Shown here in pieces: positions 1 through 7,847 of a stretch of DNA of 64,000 bases (the stretch's first letter is position 1; every line of letters starts with the position of its first letter). The DNA comes from Pseudodesulfovibrio thermohalotolerans (lineage in GTDB: Bacteria > Desulfobacterota > Desulfovibrionia > Desulfovibrionales > Desulfovibrionaceae): NCBI RefSeq assembly GCF_021353295.2, contig NZ_CP120635.1, positions 2,063,501 through 2,127,500 on the forward strand, read 5' to 3'. The notes below the pieces were generated by a model. That model saw only the letters and a program-made list of their open reading frames with translations. It was not told the origin of the DNA and ran no database searches. The position numbers were made by a program, and so were the translations under genes.

Positions 1-410
1 CCCTTGCCTCGCTCACCCAATTGCGCGTGGTGGTCGTCACCCCGGAACCAACGTCGCTGACAGACAGCTACGCCATGATTAAGGTGCTGGCCACCCAGTA
101 CGGCGTGAAAGACTTTCTGGTGCTCATCAACCAGGCCGCCAACGCCAAAGAGGCCAAACTGACCTTTGAACGGCTTGACGCGGCCTGCCGCAATTTCCTG
201 AACATCGAACTCCGCAACCTGGGCTTCGTGCATCAGGATCGCACCTTGGTCGAGGCGGTTCGCCACCAGACGCCGCTCCTGAAATTCGCCCCGCAGACCA
301 CTGCCAGCAAGGATATCGTCGGCATCGCCAAGAAACTTCTTCGGTACCGTGAAGACAACCTGAAACGGATAGCCGGACGCCCCATTTTGAAGAATTTCCC
401 CTCGGAATGA
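1..410 (+). CDS. MinD/ParA-family ATPase (FlhG-like), 3' part only
   Basis: The gene enters from the left edge. The open frame is already running at base 3 and ends at TGA 408-410, so only about the last 135 residues are present and the Walker A region is outside the window. The visible part (VVVVTPEPTSLTDSYAMIK, then an LVLINQA strand and a C-terminal LGFVHQDRTLVEAVRHQTP segment) matches the end of the SIMIBI ATPase fold as it appears in FlhG/MinD proteins. There the T-P-E-P-T-S-L-T-D-x-Y-A motif precedes the last helices. FlhG controls flagellar number and position with FlhF in related bacteria. That role is an inference, since the neighbours visible here are not flagellar. Confidence 0.75.
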   Translation, partial: LASLTQLRVVVVTPEPTSLTDSYAMIKVLATQYGVKDFLVLINQAANAKEAKLTFERLDAACRNFLNIELRNLGFVHQDRTLVEAVRHQTPLLKFAPQTTASKDIVGIAKKLLRYREDNLKRIAGRPILKNFPSE

Positions 411-547
411 AAATCAGGAAATAATGGTTGACGAAAAGAGCCATTTTTCGGCATAGTTAGTGAGAATTACGGAATTGATTCCTTTATTGTTACCTCGCAG
501 GCCCATTGTCGGGACCAGCGGGAAATGCCTGTCTCAGGGGGAACACC

Positions 548-823
548 ATGAATAAGAGCGAATTGATCAAGGCTCTGTCGGAACAGAAGAAAATGCACGT
601 TGACGAAGCCACCAAAGTGGTTGGAGCCTTCGTGGATTCGGTCAAGGAAGCCCTGCTTCGCGGAGACCGTGTGGAAATTCGCGGTTTTGGCAGCTTCAAG
701 ATCAAGGATTACGAAGGGTACACCGGGCGCAATCCCAAAACCGGGACCGTCGTTTCGGTCAAACCCAAGAAGCTTCCCTTTTTCCGTCCCGGCAAAGAGC
801 TGAAGGAATATATAAACCAGTAG
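548..823 (+). CDS. HU/IHF-family DNA-binding protein
   Basis: A 91-residue protein of typical HU length. It begins MNKSELIKALSEQ, carries the helix-turn-helix dimerisation half, and has the beta-arm signature GFGSFKIKDYEGYTGRNPKTG. It ends in the usual FFRPGKELKE helix. The ATG at 548 is chosen over an upstream in-frame ATG at 506 because a GGGGGA ribosome site lies just before it and the family begins here. HU proteins bend and compact DNA without strong sequence preference. It is separated by a single base from the selenoprotein-like gene at 825, so the two may be translated together. Confidence 0.92.
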   Translation: MNKSELIKALSEQKKMHVDEATKVVGAFVDSVKEALLRGDRVEIRGFGSFKIKDYEGYTGRNPKTGTVVSVKPKKLPFFRPGKELKEYINQ

Positions 824-824
824 G

Positions 825-1685
825 ATGCGACGACTTTCATACTGCCTTTTTCTGGCAGTTCTGGTCCTTGTGTGCGGCGACGCCCGTGCGCAGGGTTCTG
901 TTCTGACCATCCTTTATTCGGCGAATACGTATGGCACGGTGCGGCCATGCCCCACCTGAGGCGGTAAAACCCTCGGAGGGGTGGCCCGTCGGGCCACGTA
1001 TTTTATGGACGTTCATCATACCGACGCCCCAAGGCTGCTTGTTTCCGGCGCCTGGGAGTTTATGCGCCCGGCCTATGACCCTGAACCAGCGCGAACCTTG
1101 ACGGATCTGAACAAGGCCTTCAACGCCATGCATTATGACGTTGGCCTGCTCTCCGCCCGGGAAGCCGAGACTCTCCGGGAAAACGGCGTAGTCCTCCAAT
1201 CATGGAGAAAGAGCGCCAAGGAAGAGCCCTTCACCGTAGCGAAGATCAGGGACGGCCGCAAAGTCGGATTTCTGCGTTTCCCGTCCCTGCCCGACGGGAT
1301 TGATGAAGCCCCCCAAAAACTCATAGCCCGTCTCTCGCGGCAAATACGCGAGAATCGCGACAAGGTGGATTTGATGATCGGCCTGTGCGACTGGGGCTGG
1401 GTAGCGGAAAATGCCTATCTCAAGTCCAATCCCGAGTACGTACCCGACATGCTTTTCGGCAGCGGCGGCGGATCGGGCATCAACGGACGGGTACTGGCCG
1501 ATGGCCGATGTCTCTGGGTCCGCCCATACGACAAGGGGCGCAGCATATCCGAAGTCAATGTGCTGCAATGGCCGAAAAGAGAAAATTCATTTGCGTGGGA
1601 CGAAGCGAAGAATTATACATCGGCATCCGTAGGCATTAACGACGCAATCAAGGACGATCCGAAAATTAACGCCCTCTTTCAATGA
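825..1685 (+). CDS. Probable selenoprotein: periplasmic 5'-nucleotidase-like protein with in-frame UGA (Sec45)
   Basis: The frame opened by ATG 825, one base after the HU stop, begins with a clear Sec signal peptide (MRRLSYCLFLAVLVLVCGDARA, cleaved after ARA). It meets TGA at 957-959 and continues unbroken to 1685. Read through, the product has 286 residues and contains C42-P-T-U45-G-G-K followed by LGGVARRATYF. That is the GG(L/V)ARR element found near the start of UshA/5'-nucleotidase-type metallophosphatases. The usual metal-binding N-D-x-H is replaced by YSANTYG, so phosphatase activity is doubtful. A perfect hairpin lies at 981-997. An automatic caller would start at GTG 981 and lose the signal peptide and the CxxU motif. 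The alternative is a nonsense mutation, but intact flanking homology and the hairpin argue for recoding. Confidence 0.72.
981..997 (+). promoter_or_regulatory. Putative bacterial SECIS hairpin
   Basis: A perfect 7-bp stem (GTGGCCC / GGGCCAC) closes a three-base GTC loop. The loop lies 28 bases after the in-frame TGA at 957-959 and begins with G. Published descriptions of bacterial SECIS elements give a loop some 16-37 bases past the UGA with a G among its first two bases and a short GC-rich upper stem; this fits on each point. The hairpin is inside the coding sequence (VARRA). Not tested against a covariance model. Confidence 0.6.
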
Positions 1686-1734
1686 GGATGGTTGAAATTT
1701 CGGATAGCTACGTATACTTCAGGAGGAGATGACG

Positions 1735-2616
1735 ATGGAATTAAGAGGAGCTTTCACAGCCCTCTCGACGCCCTTCAAGGATGGCGAGGTCGACGAATCG
1801 ACCTATCGCGATTTCATTGAATGGCAGATCGAGCAGGGCATTGACGGCCTGGTGCCCTGCGGCACCACCGGCGAAGCGGCGACCATGTCCCACGAGGAAC
1901 AGGGGCGGGTCATCAAAATTTGCGTGGACCAGACCAAAGGGCGCGTTCCCGTAATAGCCGGAGCCGGATCCAACTCCACCAAGGAAGCCATCGAGTTGAC
2001 CAAGATGGCCAAGGATGCCGGTGCCGATGCCGCCCTGCAGATCACTCCCTATTACAACAAACCCACTCCCGGCGGTTTGGTGGCCCATTTCAAAGCCATT
2101 GCCGAAGCCGCTTCCCTGCCCCTGGTCATCTACAATGTTCCTGGACGCACCGGCCTGAATTGTCTGCCGTCTACCCTCAAGATGATAAAGGACGCTGTCC
2201 CCGAGGCCATCGGCGTCAAGGAAGCGACTGGGAACCTCTGTCAGGGAGCAGAAGTTGTTGAGCTTTGCGGCCGCGACTTCACATTGCTGTCCGGCGATGA
2301 TTTCACCGTCCTGCCCTTGCTGGCAGTGGGAGGTTCCGGGGTCATCTCTGTCGTCTCCAACATCATGCCCAAGGCCATGAGCGACATGTGCAGCGCATTT
2401 TTCGATAAGGACCACGAAAAGGCTCTTGAACTGAGCCTCAAGATGGCTCCGGTCAACCGCGCCATGTTCATGGAGACCAACCCCATTCCGGTCAAGACCG
2501 CTCTGGACATGATGGGCGTTTTCAAGGATGCTCAGTTCCGTTTGCCTATCGTTCCCCTGCTGGACGAGAACAAACCCAAACTGGAAGCCGTGCTGAAAAC
2601 TGCCGGTCTTTTGTGA
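1735..2616 (+). CDS. dapA: 4-hydroxy-tetrahydrodipicolinate synthase
   Basis: The enzyme condenses pyruvate with aspartate semialdehyde, the first committed step to lysine and meso-diaminopimelate for peptidoglycan. The 293-residue protein is the standard DapA length. It shows the GTTGEAATM motif, the catalytic Tyr in VIYNVPGRTG (Y133) and the Schiff-base lysine in GVKEATG (K162). ATG 1735 is preferred to the in-frame ATG at 1729 because AGGAGG at 1721-1726 sits 8 bases from the first and only 2 from the second. Two tandem hairpin terminators follow directly. Confidence 0.96.
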   Translation: MELRGAFTALSTPFKDGEVDESTYRDFIEWQIEQGIDGLVPCGTTGEAATMSHEEQGRVIKICVDQTKGRVPVIAGAGSNSTKEAIELTKMAKDAGADAALQITPYYNKPTPGGLVAHFKAIAEAASLPLVIYNVPGRTGLNCLPSTLKMIKDAVPEAIGVKEATGNLCQGAEVVELCGRDFTLLSGDDFTVLPLLAVGGSGVISVVSNIMPKAMSDMCSAFFDKDHEKALELSLKMAPVNRAMFMETNPIPVKTALDMMGVFKDAQFRLPIVPLLDENKPKLEAVLKTAGLL

Positions 2617-2622
2617 TATTCC

Positions 2623-2652
2623 AAGGCCTCGGCTTATGCCGAGGCCTTTTTC
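2623..2652 (+). terminator. Rho-independent terminator of dapA
   Basis: An eleven-pair stem (2623-2633 with 2638-2648, AAGGCCTCGGC type) with a TTAT loop is followed by a run of T. It starts seven bases after the dapA stop. Confidence 0.88.
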
Positions 2653-2664
2653 GTCATCTCCTCG

Positions 2665-2697
2665 AAGGGACGGCCACGAGCCGTCCCTTTTCCTTTT
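2665..2697 (+). terminator. Second, tandem terminator after dapA
   Basis: A ten-pair stem (2665-2674 with 2680-2689, AAGGGACGGC) with a five-base loop is followed by TTCCTTTT. It stands 12 bases past the first terminator and would stop any read-through. Confidence 0.75.
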
Positions 2698-2835
2698 CGA
2701 AGCACGGATTAACGATGGCAACGGCGTACATTAGGAATGTAAACAGACTTTCGACTCGCCAATAATGTACAGAAAGAAATACCGCCCTGTATCAAGGAAA
2801 ACTCCCGTCTATCCTGTTTGCGCTATCCGATGCGA

Positions 2836-3117
2836 TCAATTGGCGGCACATTTTTGCGGAGGTTCGCTTTCCATCTCCTCGACCTTGCCTCCATCCATTT
2901 CAACATCTGCACAAGCCCCCACGTTGAGCGGCCCATAATCCTCGTCAAGTTCGGTTTGTTCCGTAACATTCAAAGCTTTGCCCCCAATGATCCATGTGCC
3001 CACCTTGGATGTTGGGCGGCTTTCAATAATACCGTAAAAATCATCTTCCGCCCCGGCGATATTACCTACTGCTAATATCACCAACGCCACCACACATCCT
3101 GCCACAATCATTTTCAT
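2836..3117 (-). CDS. Small secreted protein, DUF5666-like
   Basis: A 93-residue protein with an N-terminal signal peptide (MKMIVAGCVVALVILAVGNIAGA, cut after AGA). A single small beta-rich domain follows: GIIESRPTSKVGTWIIGG, then LNVTEQTEL and GACADVEMDGG. The order G-x-I-x-S-x-P-x-x-x-x-G-x-W-x-I-G and the later C-x-x-V resemble DUF5666 domains, which are small periplasmic OB-like modules without known activity. A GGAGGAAGT ribosome site precedes the ATG. It stands alone between convergent or separately terminated genes. The family call is from pattern memory; the reality of the gene is better supported. Confidence 0.65.
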   Translation of the reverse strand: MKMIVAGCVVALVILAVGNIAGAEDDFYGIIESRPTSKVGTWIIGGKALNVTEQTELDEDYGPLNVGACADVEMDGGKVEEMESEPPQKCAAN

Positions 3118-3225
3118 ACGACTTCCTCCAATGGTTGTTCGCGCGGTCGACCTGTTCTCCCTTTAAGGCACAACCGGACAGGAAAACCCATTATTATCCT
3201 CTGAGTCCCCTCGCGCAGCCAATAC

Positions 3226-3258
3226 AAAAGGCCCGCCAGCACAACGCTGGCGGGCCTG
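3226..3258 (-). terminator. Terminator of the pyrophosphatase gene
   Basis: A twelve-pair stem (3229-3240 with 3246-3257, AGGCCCGCCAGC) with a five-base loop. Read on the minus strand it ends in TTTTGTATT, 31 bases past the ppaC stop. Confidence 0.88.
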
Positions 3259-3288
3259 ACTTTGCGCACTAAATCAACAGTCTTCAGC

Positions 3289-4209
3289 TTAGCCTTCGAA
3301 GGCCTTGATGAAGTTGGGGGCGACCTGCTTCTTGCGGCTCATGACGCCGTCCAACCAGACGGACTCGCCCTTGGTAGCGATACCGAAAGCCTTCTCGACA
3401 ACCGCGGGATCCTCGGAAGCGATGAGCATCTCGGAGCCTTCCTTCATGATGTCGGTCAGGAGCAGGAAGACGGAGTGACGGCCGTCAGCCTTGACCTTTT
3501 CGATCTCGGCCTGCAGGGCGTCCTTATGAGCGTCGAGCATGGACAGATCGACAACTTCCAACTGGCCGATACCGACCTTGTTGCCAGCCATATCGAAGTC
3601 TTTGTAATCACGGAAAACCAGCTCGTTGGCGGAAGCGCCGTCAACAGCGGACTTGACCTTGAACATCTCCATGCCAAGGGCCATGACGTCATCGACACCG
3701 GCGATCTTGGCCAGGGCTTCGACGGCAGCCTTATCGGCATCGGTGCAGGTAACGGACTTGAACATGACGGTGTCGCTCAGGATGGCGCACAGCAGGATAC
3801 CGGCGATGTTGGCCGGGATTTCCACGTTGTAGAAGTCGTACATGGACTTCAGAACAGTGGCGGAACAGCCCACGGGCCAAACCCACATTTCCAGGGGACC
3901 GGGAGTGGTCACGTCGCCCAGCTTGTGATGGTCGACGACGGCCAGGAGCTCACCCTTGTCCAGATTGTCGATGGTCTGGGAAATGTCGGTGTGGTCGACC
4001 AGGATAATCTTCTGGTCGGTGGCGTCGGTGACGATTTCGGGAGCGGCGAAGCCAAACTTCTCAAGCACGAATGCGCTTTCGGGAGCGATCTCGCCCTGAG
4101 TGACGGCCTTGGCCTCCATGCCACGTTTGCTGTACAGGTCGGCGGCACCGATCGCGGAAGCAACGGTGTCGGTATCGGGGTTCTTGTGTCCAACAACCAA
4201 AATAGCCAT
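3289..4209 (-). CDS. ppaC: Manganese-dependent inorganic pyrophosphatase (family II)
   Basis: Hydrolyses pyrophosphate to phosphate and so pulls biosynthetic and sulfate-activation reactions forward. The 306-residue protein has the DHH-superfamily metal motifs GHKNPDTDT near the start and VDHHKLGD in the middle. It also has the C-terminal DHHA2-type region ending in SRKKQVAPNF. There is no CBS or DRTGG regulatory insert, so this is the short, unregulated form. The start has a strong TTAGGAGG site. It lies downstream of the PTS block on the same strand, but with 92 bases of gap and its own ribosome site and terminator. In sulfate reducers soluble family II pyrophosphatases serve ATP sulfurylase; that link here is inference. 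Confidence 0.95.
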   Translation of the reverse strand: MAILVVGHKNPDTDTVASAIGAADLYSKRGMEAKAVTQGEIAPESAFVLEKFGFAAPEIVTDATDQKIILVDHTDISQTIDNLDKGELLAVVDHHKLGDVTTPGPLEMWVWPVGCSATVLKSMYDFYNVEIPANIAGILLCAILSDTVMFKSVTCTDADKAAVEALAKIAGVDDVMALGMEMFKVKSAVDGASANELVFRDYKDFDMAGNKVGIGQLEVVDLSMLDAHKDALQAEIEKVKADGRHSVFLLLTDIMKEGSEMLIASEDPAVVEKAFGIATKGESVWLDGVMSRKKQVAPNFIKAFEG

Positions 4210-4301
4210 ATCAAGTCCTCCTAATTGATTTATCCTTTATCAGGAATTTGAGCATCTAAAACAGAATGTGAGAGATATCACAAACTATGCCGACTGCCAA
4301 G

Positions 4302-4999
4302 CTAAAAGCGAGGCCAAAGTAAGAAAAGCGAGAAAAGAATTATGCCCGTCGTAAGAACGACATAAGCCCGTTTCAGGCGCAGAGCCATTAGGCCCCCGAG
4401 AGATGCGGCCACCCAAAGGTAGGCCCAGGTCACGCCCAATCGCGTAAAGATAGCCGGATACAATGTGAATATGATCTCAAACCCCTGCTTGAGGACAAGG
4501 ACAGCAGCCAGAAAGGAAATCCAGCTCATGAACAGATTTCTCGTCATGGAACGCAAAATGAGCATTCCAGGGAGATGGACGGTGCCGGGATTGCGCGCCC
4601 AGTTCAACAGCATATTGTAGCTTCCCTGCTCACGTTCGCGCAACCACCCTTCCACCTTGGTGCCTATCCAGGCCAGCGGCATACTGGCGAAAAGCACAGG
4701 CATGATCCTGGAGGGTTGGTCCAGACCAAAGTAGGTGGTCAGCGTCAGTGCGGAAAACGTCGCGGCGGTAAGCTGCGGTGGAATGTAAGTGCCCGCCGGA
4801 ATGAGGTCGAGCCAGAACAGCTCGAAGAAAATGGCGATGTAAAGGCTGGTGGTAAACTCGCCAGTGGCTGCTCCCCAGAAGAAACCCACCACCAGGGGAC
4901 GCTCAAGTAGCCCGATGCTCAGCGCTGAACGAAAAAGGGAGAAGAGGGCAAAAAAAAAGCGACCAGTGCAAACCAGGCGAAGGAATGGGGCAAGATCAT
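4302..4999 (-). pseudogene. PTS mannose/sorbose-type EIIC, frameshifted in an A9 run
   Basis: The 196-residue open part (from 4892 down) is an integral membrane protein with the EIIC-Man/Sor pattern: GFFWGAATGEF, FFELFWLDLIPAG and several hydrophobic helices. It lacks the first helix. The missing N-terminus is present upstream in another frame: ATG at 4997-4999 gives MILPHSFAWFALVAFF, then a run of nine A at 4950-4958 (nine T in the coding strand) shifts the frame. One extra T would give an unbroken ...AFFFALFSLFRSALSIGLLERPLVVGFFWG, the expected start. The ATG is 5 bases after the EIIB stop, as expected in the operon. Either one base was lost, or the run is a sequencing error, or slippage on the homopolymer restores the frame. 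No EIID gene follows. Confidence 0.75.
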
Positions 5000-5004
5000 G
5001 ACGG

Positions 5005-5469
5005 CTAGAACCTCACCTGTATGGGGTCATTGGGAACACATCGAAAATCCAGCTCCACGCCCTTTTTGTTGAGATGCCGCAGGCAGGTCTCGTCTTCGTC
5101 GGACAAGGCCACGCTCGGCGAAATCTGCCGTTTGCCCGGGCTGTAGTGAACGTTTCCGATGTTGAGCACATGAAAACCGAACCCCGAATCGAAGGCGCGG
5201 CGCGCATCGGAACAGTTGGAAAAAAGGATGATGGCGGCGTATTCGCCGGAATTGGAACTCAGCTTGGTAACGGCTTCAGGCACTTCCTCCACGGTGATGA
5301 AGGAACTTTTCACCGCCTGGGGAATAGCCAAAGACATGATCTCCTGCTGCAGAATGTCATGGGCCAGCTCATCGTTGGCAACGATGACGGTCCTGGCCCC
5401 GGTATACGGCAGCCACGTCTCGATGATCTGGCCGTGAATCAAGCGATTGTCGATACGAACGAGAGTCAC
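5005..5469 (-). CDS. PTS mannose/sorbose-type EIIB
   Basis: A 154-residue cytoplasmic phosphocarrier of the EIIB-Man/Sor family. The start MTLVRIDNRLIHGQIIETW carries the phosphorylatable His12 in the family motif R-x-D-x-R-L-I-H-G-Q. The middle has the IVANDELA strand, and length is normal. It accepts phosphate from the EIIA encoded just upstream (gap 10 bases) and would pass it to a sugar bound by EIIC-EIID. With EIIC broken and EIID absent, transport is doubtful and a signalling role is more likely. Confidence 0.9.
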   Translation of the reverse strand: MTLVRIDNRLIHGQIIETWLPYTGARTVIVANDELAHDILQQEIMSLAIPQAVKSSFITVEEVPEAVTKLSSNSGEYAAIILFSNCSDARRAFDSGFGFHVLNIGNVHYSPGKRQISPSVALSDEDETCLRHLNKKGVELDFRCVPNDPIQVRF

Positions 5470-5479
5470 GGCTTCATTC

Positions 5480-5917
5480 CTACTTCTTTGCTTTTTTACG
5501 CAGCATCGCTCCGGCGACCTTGATCCCCTGCTGTCCCGCGACCATGGCCTGTTCGGCTAGATCGTGCAGTTTCATGGTCCGCCCCTGCAGGGCCGCCACA
5601 AGCATGGGCAGGTTGACACCGGTGATGACCTCGACATTTTCCGCTTTCATAAGAGAAAGGGACATGGTCGTGGGAGAACCGCCGAACAAATCGGTAAGAG
5701 CCAGGACACCCTTTCCCTGTTCCAGGGACTGGATAGCCTTTCGCACGCCCTCCAGAGCCTCGTCCACACCCTTCTGCACGTCAATGCCCACGGCCAGGCA
5801 ATTTACCTGAGGACCCATGACCATCTCCGCCGCCTGAAGCAAGCTTTCGCCGAAGGTACCGTGCGTGACCAGTACCACGCCGATCACTCCGTCCTTTTTT
5901 CCAGTTTTTGCAACCAT
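5480..5917 (-). CDS. PTS mannose-type EIIA
   Basis: A 145-residue EIIA-Man-fold protein. GVVLVTHGTFGESLL places the phosphohistidine at His19. The ALTDLFGGSPT motif is characteristic of the family and marks the dimer and active-site loop. It takes phosphate from HPr; neither HPr nor EI is in the window. The start codon lies 2 bases beyond the rapZ stop, which indicates translational coupling. The lysine-rich ends (MVAKTGKKDG, LRKKAKK) are extensions on a normal-length domain. Confidence 0.9.
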   Translation of the reverse strand: MVAKTGKKDGVIGVVLVTHGTFGESLLQAAEMVMGPQVNCLAVGIDVQKGVDEALEGVRKAIQSLEQGKGVLALTDLFGGSPTTMSLSLMKAENVEVITGVNLPMLVAALQGRTMKLHDLAEQAMVAGQQGIKVAGAMLRKKAKK

Positions 5918-5919
5918 GT

Positions 5920-6801
5920 CTATCCGAGTTCCATGTGTCGATGTTCAATCGATACTGTATAGCCTTTTTCCTTGAGTGTCGCCAGTACCGACTCGGCAAC
6001 GGATACCGACCGATGCCGGCCTCCGGTGCACCCCAGCGCCAGGGTTATCCTGTAGCGCCCTTCATCTGCATAAAGGGGAAGGATATAAAGCAGGAATTCA
6101 TGAAACCGCTTGATGAAACCACTTCCGGCGGGGTTGTTGAGGACATAATCGGATACGGCCTTGTCCATCCCGGACATGGGACGCAACGATTTGTCGAAAT
6201 AGGGGTTGGGCAGAAAACGTAGGTCAAAGACCAAATCCGCCTCGGAGGGCACGCCGTACTTGAAGCCGAAGGTGATGATATGCACCCGCATACCCATGCC
6301 CACGTCCTCAAGGGCCGACCATTTTGTTTGAATGACCCGGCGCAAATCATGGATCGAATAGTCCGTGGTATCCAGAACCAAAGCGGCCTGGGAACGCACC
6401 AACTCAAGAAGCTGTTTCTCCTTCTCCAAAGCCTGTTCCAACCCGAGATTGCCATACTCCAGCGGATGCGGCCGACGGGTCGTGGCGTAACGACGGACCA
6501 GCTCAGCCATCTTTGCCTCAAGGAAAAGGACCTGCGGGGTGATGCCGAGTTCTCGAAAACCTTCCAGCGCCTGAGCCCATCCGTCCACAAATTCGAGCTG
6601 GCGCAGGTCCATGCCTAGCGCAAGCCCCCGATACTTGGTATCGAACTTGAGAATAAGGTCAGCCAGCTTGGGCGACATTTCGGACGGCAGGCCGTCGATA
6701 CAAAAGAAGCCGAGGTCTTCGAAAACCCGAAGAGCCGTACTCTTGCCGGAACCCGAGAGTCCGGTAACGATGACCACGGGAAAGGAATTGTTCGACGTCA
6801 T
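5920..6801 (-). CDS. rapZ: RNase adapter RapZ / nucleotide-binding protein (YvcJ family)
   Basis: A 293-residue P-loop protein of the RapZ/YvcJ family. The Walker A is GLSGSGKST at 14-22. The downstream D-L-G-F-F-C-I-D-x-L-P motif and the C-terminal LGCTGGRHRSVSVAE signature are both intact. In Escherichia coli RapZ binds the small RNAs GlmY/GlmZ and directs RNase E to control glucosamine-6-phosphate synthase. In other phyla the RNA partner is unknown. Its place between ptsN and the PTS EIIA gene is the classic rpoN-linked arrangement. The role in this organism is inferred. Confidence 0.95.
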   Translation of the reverse strand: MTSNNSFPVVIVTGLSGSGKSTALRVFEDLGFFCIDGLPSEMSPKLADLILKFDTKYRGLALGMDLRQLEFVDGWAQALEGFRELGITPQVLFLEAKMAELVRRYATTRRPHPLEYGNLGLEQALEKEKQLLELVRSQAALVLDTTDYSIHDLRRVIQTKWSALEDVGMGMRVHIITFGFKYGVPSEADLVFDLRFLPNPYFDKSLRPMSGMDKAVSDYVLNNPAGSGFIKRFHEFLLYILPLYADEGRYRITLALGCTGGRHRSVSVAESVLATLKEKGYTVSIEHRHMELG

Positions 6802-6819
6802 CGGTGCACACCCATCGGT

Positions 6820-7269
6820 TTAGACGCTTTTGAGGAGAGTCCAGAGAGCCTCAGTATCTTCAGCCGTGAGGAAAGCCTTGCGGAATTCCTCGTCCTTGAG
6901 AAGACGGGATATCTGAGCCAGAACGCGCAGATGCATACCCGCCACCTGTTCCGGCGCGAGCACCAGGAAGAAAATGTTGCAGGGGCTGTGATCGAGCGCC
7001 TCGAACTCCACGCCTTTCAGGCTGCGGCCCACGACAACGATGACCTTCTCCAAGTCCTCAAGCTTGCCGTGCGGAATGGCGATGCCATCGCCGATCCCGG
7101 TGGATCCGAGTCTTTCTCGATCGAGAAGGACACGGACCGCCAGGTCCGTGTCCATCTCTGGATATTGTTCGCCCAAGGGGGCGACTAGTTCATGCAATAC
7201 GTCCGACTTGTTCTCGGACTGCAATTCGGGAAGGATCAGCTCCTTCGCCAGATAATCACTGAGTTTCAT
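6820..7269 (-). CDS. ptsN: Nitrogen-type PTS EIIA (EIIA-Ntr)
   Basis: A 149-residue fructose/nitrogen-type EIIA domain. It contains the phosphorylation site GIAIPHGK with His67 and the GSTGIGDGIA loop before it. In many proteobacteria EIIA-Ntr is a regulatory end point of a phosphorelay that tunes potassium transport and sigma-54 related functions. It has no permease partner. The gene follows hpf with a 2-base gap and precedes rapZ by 18 bases, in an operon headed by rpoN. Confidence 0.95.
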   Translation of the reverse strand: MKLSDYLAKELILPELQSENKSDVLHELVAPLGEQYPEMDTDLAVRVLLDRERLGSTGIGDGIAIPHGKLEDLEKVIVVVGRSLKGVEFEALDHSPCNIFFLVLAPEQVAGMHLRVLAQISRLLKDEEFRKAFLTAEDTEALWTLLKSV

Positions 7270-7271
7270 GC

Positions 7272-7811
7272 TTAGTTACCGGGGTCGATCAGTCCGTAAT
7301 CGCCGTTTTTTCTCTTGTATATGACGTTAACGCCTTCGGTCTCCGAATTGCGAAACACCAGGAACTCATTTTCAAGGGCATCCAACTGCATGGCGGCCTC
7401 GTCCACGGACATGGGCTTGGGCTCGTATGCGTCGGAGCCAACGATGGTTGGAGCTGCACCGCCGCCTTCCTCGAAGGACAGGTAGTTCATCTGCGCCATT
7501 TTATTGGGACGCGCCTGTCTGGGGCGGTTCTTCATCTTTTCCCGCATCTTGCGGAGCTGGGCTTCCAGCTTGTCCAGGACCATGTCGATGGTCGAATACA
7601 TATCTTCAGAATCTTCGTAGGCCGAGATATGAATGCGATCCGAGTTCAGGATCACATCCGCCTTGTGGCGGAACTTGTCGACCAACAAATTGACCTGGAG
7701 ATCTGCTTCCGCATCGGAAACGTATTTCGCTACCTTTTCAAAACGCTTTTCCGCGTACCCCTTGAGGTGATCGGAAGGCTCGAAATTCTTGAAAGTGAAG
7801 CTGATGTTCAT
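7272..7811 (-). CDS. hpf: Ribosome hibernation-promoting factor, long form
   Basis: A 179-residue protein. The N-terminal S30AE domain (MNISFTFKNFEPSDHLKGY to about residue 95) binds in the decoding channel of idle 30S subunits. A charged linker follows, then a C-terminal dimerisation domain (KPMSVDEAAMQLDALENEFLVFRN to the end) that identifies the long form able to join two 70S ribosomes into 100S. A GGAGG site precedes the ATG. It sits directly after rpoN, the usual neighbour. Confidence 0.95.
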   Translation of the reverse strand: MNISFTFKNFEPSDHLKGYAEKRFEKVAKYVSDAEADLQVNLLVDKFRHKADVILNSDRIHISAYEDSEDMYSTIDMVLDKLEAQLRKMREKMKNRPRQARPNKMAQMNYLSFEEGGGAAPTIVGSDAYEPKPMSVDEAAMQLDALENEFLVFRNSETEGVNVIYKRKNGDYGLIDPGN

Positions 7812-7847
7812 ACGCTGCCTCCTGGTTGCGTTTGCGGCAAGCAGAAT

